DNA of 10,083 nt from Candidatus Aminicenantota bacterium (GTDB taxonomy: Bacteria > Acidobacteriota > Aminicenantia > Aminicenantales > Aminicenantaceae), in contig JAUWYH010000039.1 in assembly GCA_030615975.1 (NCBI GenBank), positions 1 to 10,083 of the forward strand. Reading direction: 5' to 3'. This document shows positions 7,723-10,083 of the stretch, piece by piece (the stretch's first letter is position 1; each line of letters opens with the position of its first letter). The notes under the pieces are model-generated. The model saw only the letters and a list, made by a program, of their open reading frames with translations, was not told the origin of the DNA and made no database searches. Position numbers and translations under genes: made by a program.

Positions 7723-8699
7723 TGAAAAGATTTCAGTTAATCATTATTTTTATTTTGATATTTGCAGGATTGATATTTCCTGGGGGAGAAGAGATTATCG
7801 AAGCAATAGTGGCCATTGTCAACGATGATATTATTACTCTTTCTCAATATAAAAGCCAGCATGAGGCTCTTTATCAGATGTTGAGGTCTCAGTTACAAGG
7901 GGAGGAGTTTCAAGAACAGTATAAACGCCAAAGAAAAAATTTATTGGAGATAATGATAACCGATCTTTTACTCTTGCAGGAAGCAAAGAAAAGGGGGCAT
8001 GACATTGATGAACAAGTAAAGCTTACTATAGAAAATATAAAGGAGGAGAATGGGTTTAATTCTGATGAAGAGTTGATGCGGGCCATGCGTCAGCAAGGGG
8101 TTGACTTTGAGGTATGGAAGAAACAGATGGAGGAAAATTTTATGAAGCAGAGTGTTATTGTGACTGATGTCGATAGAAATATTGTTCTTGATGAGGCTGA
8201 AATCGTGAACTATCACAAACTTCATCCAGAGGAGTTTACAGAACCTACGGAATATAAAATTAGAGCTATTTACATTTCGGATATAGATAGAAACAATGAA
8301 GATGTGGAGGCCTTAAAAAAGGAAATCATTGACAAAATTGCTGCCGGAGAGGATTTTGCCTCTTTAGCCAGCCAGTATTCTGAGGGTCCAGAGAAAGAAT
8401 CTCAAGGAGATTTAGGAAGATTTAAAAAAGGGCAATTGGAAAAAACTTTGGAACAAGCTGTAGATAAGTTGAAAGTAGGAGAAAGGACTCCATGGCTTAA
8501 AGTTAGAGATGGCTGGTATTTACTGAGAATAGATGAGAAAAAAGAAAGCCGCCTCAAGGCGTTTGAGGAGGCGAGGAAAGAAATCGAAGAGAAGCTTTTC
8601 GGTGAAAAAAGGAAAAAGAGGCTTGATGAATTTTTAGAAGAACTCAAACAGAAAAGCTATATTAAAATTATTAATCCGAATCCATTAGGCTTTGACTAG
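7722..8699 (+). CDS. SurA-like periplasmic chaperone with one PPIC domain
   Basis: The start is taken as the ATG at 7722, inside the TGATG overlap, giving 325 residues. The longer in-frame ATG at 7671 would add 17 residues overlapping the preceding gene ahead of an obvious signal peptide. That peptide is MKR plus a hydrophobic core to about residue 19; its cleavage site is unclear. Residues 27-46 (EAIVAIVNDDIITLSQYKSQ) match the SurA N-terminal domain signature, and helices continue to about 150. A single PPIC domain covers about 176-270 (DFASLASQYSEGP, GDLGRFKKGQLE, GWYLLRID), then a charged helix returns to the N-domain fold. E. coli SurA has two PPIC domains and 428 residues. Here both parvulin histidine positions look replaced (Ala182 and Tyr266), which suggests a chaperone rather than an isomerase. 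Likely clients are outer-membrane barrels such as those encoded upstream. The stop lies 7 bases from the stop of the convergent decarboxylase gene. Confidence 0.87.
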   Translation: MKRFQLIIIFILIFAGLIFPGGEEIIEAIVAIVNDDIITLSQYKSQHEALYQMLRSQLQGEEFQEQYKRQRKNLLEIMITDLLLLQEAKKRGHDIDEQVKLTIENIKEENGFNSDEELMRAMRQQGVDFEVWKKQMEENFMKQSVIVTDVDRNIVLDEAEIVNYHKLHPEEFTEPTEYKIRAIYISDIDRNNEDVEALKKEIIDKIAAGEDFASLASQYSEGPEKESQGDLGRFKKGQLEKTLEQAVDKLKVGERTPWLKVRDGWYLLRIDEKKESRLKAFEEARKEIEEKLFGEKRKKRLDEFLEELKQKSYIKIINPNPLGFD

Positions 8700-8706
8700 G
8701 TTTCCC

Positions 8707-9258
8707 CTAAGGAATGGAGATCGCAGCAGCTATAGCTGTTGTCCAGAGTCCATTTTTTCCTTTGGCTATCTGTGTTATGTTTTTTGTTCTGACAATTATT
8801 TTTTCTGATATTTTGTAGATATTTCTCTCTTCATTCCAGATTTGATTGATATCAAAATTTTCGCCAAGAGTTGTGGCCAACATATAAGCTGCCAAGTCTT
8901 CTGCATACTGGCCTGCTTCTTTCTCATTTTGGCCATACCCATGATGCTCGGAAAGATAGCCATAGTGGTTGGGATTATTGGGTATAGCAAGGCCAACAGA
9001 AGCAGAAATCAGGCGGTGGGCTTCATCGGTGGCGCATTCACTCATTACCAGGAAAACAATTTGACCGGGTTTAAGCAGTTTCAACCCCTCCTCTCTTGAA
9101 ATCAAACGACAGTGAGGAGGGATGATACTGGTAATTTTAACCAGGTTAAAAGGAGCAATGCCTGCAGTTCTCAGAGCCTCCTCAAGACTCGCTAATTTTT
9201 CCTTATGCTGTCCTTTGCCTTTAGTTAAAAAGAATCTCGATGGAATGATTGCGCTCAT
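8707..9258 (-). CDS. pdaD: Pyruvoyl-dependent arginine decarboxylase
   Basis: The enzyme converts arginine to agmatine and CO2 using a pyruvoyl group made by self-cleavage, in the cytoplasm. The 183 residues match the family along the whole length: RFFLTKGKGQHKEKLASLEEALRTAG, then NLVKITSIIPPHC, an LKPGQIVFLVMSE strand, NHYGYLSEHHGYG and a C-terminal KNGLWTTAIAAA. The predicted cleavage is between Thr43 and Ser44, giving a 43-residue beta chain and a 140-residue alpha chain with N-terminal pyruvoyl. Asn38 and Glu104 are the likely partners of the active-site Asn and proton-donor Glu of the archaeal enzyme. A Thr-Ser site is, as I recall, also used by the chlamydial enzyme. A Shine-Dalgarno-like GAGGTG (9270-9275) lies 11 bases upstream. 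It follows the membrane-protein gene by 63 bases on the same strand. No agmatinase or agmatine deiminase gene is in the window, so polyamine synthesis versus acid resistance cannot be decided. Confidence 0.92.
   Translation of the reverse strand: MSAIIPSRFFLTKGKGQHKEKLASLEEALRTAGIAPFNLVKITSIIPPHCRLISREEGLKLLKPGQIVFLVMSECATDEAHRLISASVGLAIPNNPNHYGYLSEHHGYGQNEKEAGQYAEDLAAYMLATTLGENFDINQIWNEERNIYKISEKIIVRTKNITQIAKGKNGLWTTAIAAAISIP
8711..8758 (+). terminator. Candidate terminator of the mfd cluster, inside the convergent gene
   Basis: AATGGA (8713-8718) can pair with TCCATT (8749-8754), which runs into six T residues (8753-8758). Inside lies an 18-bp near-palindrome, CAGCAGCTA/TAGCTGTTG (8724-8741), able to form its own stem. 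The fold begins 12 bases after the + strand stop codon. It overlaps the last codons of the opposing gene because the spacer is only 7 bases. The outer stem is short and interrupted, so strength is uncertain. Confidence 0.33.
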
Positions 9259-9321
9259 ATATCTATTTGCACCTCGAAATCACTATTTAGATAGATTATG
9301 CATAGGGAAAGGTTACCTCTA

Positions 9322-9900
9322 TCATGGAATGTGCTTTTCTTTTTCTTCTTTCTTCTCTTTTTTTTCCATACCCACTGGCTCTGGCTCTTTAAAATCAATT
9401 TTACGTGAAATCTCCCATTCTCCGAGCAGCGCGTATTGGGATCCTCTCGATTGGACAAAGAGCTTGACAAAAACAATTTTCCAAAGTGGGTTGTCTTTGA
9501 AAGTATTTAAAGATTTTCCTTCGACTCCATAATTGCTCTTTAAGAGAATACTGTCACTTACTTTGCCTGGCATGACGGGTTCTCCGCGGATGGCAGCCAA
9601 AAAGCTATCTCCTAAGTTTTCAAAATCGTCTTTAAACCTGAAATTGGCATTAAAATTTATATATCGGAGGGGTTTGTCAGTGAGATTTTTTACCCGGAAG
9701 GAAATGGCGGGCACAAGGATCAATTTTGGAGGCCAAGGCTGGTAATATTTGGAGACCCATTTTGTTTCTACATCAATAATTTCTATAGAAGCTTTAAGCT
9801 CTTCCGTTGATACTGTCTTCATTAGACCCGCCCTTTGGAGGATGAAGAATACAACGGCAACAACGACTATAACAATTAAAATTAGAGAATATCTTCTCAT
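9322..9900 (-). CDS. Membrane-anchored protein of unknown function, possible Ig-like domain
   Basis: I do not recognise the family. The 192-residue product starts MRRYS, then a single hydrophobic helix (about 5-22), which predicts an inside N-terminus and an extracytoplasmic body. Residues 36-170 are predicted beta-rich: ASIEIIDVETKWV, PAISFRVKNLTDKPLRYINFNANF, a GDSFLAAIRGEPVMPG segment, then KIVFVKLFV and YALLGEWEISRKI. The VKN-T-KPL strand followed by a PG turn resembles FxLYD-like and other small Ig-fold domains, but this is a pattern impression only. The C-terminus (178-190) is a run of Lys and Glu, likely disordered. A strong Shine-Dalgarno and a candidate promoter lie immediately upstream, so the start is well supported. 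It is the first gene of the unit with the arginine decarboxylase; no functional link between them can be read from sequence. Confidence 0.82.
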   Translation of the reverse strand: MRRYSLILIVIVVVAVVFFILQRAGLMKTVSTEELKASIEIIDVETKWVSKYYQPWPPKLILVPAISFRVKNLTDKPLRYINFNANFRFKDDFENLGDSFLAAIRGEPVMPGKVSDSILLKSNYGVEGKSLNTFKDNPLWKIVFVKLFVQSRGSQYALLGEWEISRKIDFKEPEPVGMEKKEKKEEKEKHIP

Positions 9901-9906
9901 CTTTTT

Positions 9907-9913
9907 CCTCCTT
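9907..9913 (-). promoter_or_regulatory. Shine-Dalgarno AAGGAGG
   Basis: On the - strand AAGGAGG lies six bases before the ATG at 9900. It is the strongest ribosome-binding site in the window and fixes the start of the membrane-anchored protein. Confidence 0.85.
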
Positions 9914-9924
9914 ATCTTTAATTA

Positions 9925-9953
9925 ATAATAATCGATGGGCAAAAATTATTCAA
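9925..9953 (-). promoter_or_regulatory. Candidate sigma-70-type promoter
   Basis: On the - strand TTGAAT (9948-9953) and TATTAT (9925-9930) are separated by 17 bases, matching the consensus at four and five of six positions. Transcription would begin near 9918, leaving a leader of roughly 18 bases with the Shine-Dalgarno close to its 5' end. It would drive the membrane-protein and decarboxylase genes together. Confidence 0.45.
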
Positions 9954-9974
9954 TCTTTTTTCCAATATTGGTGG

Positions 9975-10022
9975 CTCAGTAACTCAGTGACTAAATGAGT
10001 CAGTAATTCAGTAACTCAGATA
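9975..10022. repeat. Octamer tandem repeat, six degenerate units
   Basis: Six consecutive octamers read CTCAGTAA, CTCAGTGA, CTAAATGA, GTCAGTAA, TTCAGTAA and CTCAGATA. Most differ from CTCAGTAA by one or two bases; the third is the most diverged. The array is 48 bases long and non-coding, starting 22 bases upstream of the candidate -35 box of the - strand unit. It looks like a microsatellite made by slippage and then partly decayed. Confidence 0.8.
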
Positions 10023-10083
10023 CGATGTTGATTTTTTTTGGGGTTTTCGCTATTTTTATCTGTGAATGAAAGAGAAAATCCTT
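10023..10083. other. Right-edge non-coding sequence
   Basis: A T-run and GGGG (10032-10044) are followed by AT-rich sequence. An ATG at 10066 opens six codons to the window edge, but no Shine-Dalgarno precedes it. I cannot tell whether a gene begins here. Confidence 0.3.

Noticed and set aside
9122..9532. 136-codon + strand frame
   Set aside because: It is antisense to the start of the arginine decarboxylase and to the end of the membrane-anchored protein, both of which have clear protein-like features.
10066..10083. Start of a + strand gene at the right edge
   Set aside because: Only six codons are visible and no ribosome-binding site precedes the ATG.

Overview
The window is an AT-rich (judged by eye, not counted) bacterial chromosomal segment with a Gram-negative-type gene set: outer-membrane beta-barrels, a lipoprotein foldase and a SurA-like chaperone. 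Several features together recall Candidatus Aminicenantes or a related Acidobacteriota-like lineage: a DUF5916 barrel protein, an mfd-PpiC-SurA block and a bacterial pyruvoyl-dependent arginine decarboxylase. That assignment is an inference from gene content and has not been tested by search. No tRNA, rRNA, CRISPR array, insertion sequence or phage gene is visible.

Layout, left to right. (1) Positions 2-1756, + strand: 3' part of a large CBM9-like/DUF5916 outer-membrane protein whose start lies outside the window. (2) 1757-2151: T-rich gap with a 10-nt direct repeat and a possible 20-codon leader ORF. (3) 2152-3015, +: secreted outer-membrane beta-barrel of about 287 residues. (4) 3016-3288: gap with a perfect 15-bp hairpin, overlapping smaller dyads, a degenerate 9-nt repeat and a candidate promoter. 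(5) 3289-8699, +: a tight three-gene cluster made of mfd (transcription-repair coupling factor), a parvulin-type lipoprotein and a SurA-like periplasmic chaperone. The last two genes overlap by one base (TGATG). (6) 8707-9900, - strand: a two-gene unit transcribed toward the cluster, with a membrane-anchored protein of unknown function followed by pyruvoyl-dependent arginine decarboxylase. It has a good candidate promoter and a strong Shine-Dalgarno. (7) 9901-10083: gap with six copies of a degenerate octamer.

The + strand genes fit an envelope-biogenesis theme: two barrel proteins and two periplasmic folding factors that could serve such barrels, with mfd as a housekeeping lead gene. The - strand unit makes agmatine from arginine, for polyamine synthesis or acid resistance. 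The two units meet tail to tail with only 7 bases between stop codons. A terminator-like fold for the + strand cluster lies inside the 3' end of the decarboxylase gene.

I saw no convincing new multi-gene system. The points most worth a second look are the octamer array, the nested hairpins before mfd, the terminator embedded in an opposing gene, the degenerate parvulin active sites and the uncharacterised partner of the arginine decarboxylase.
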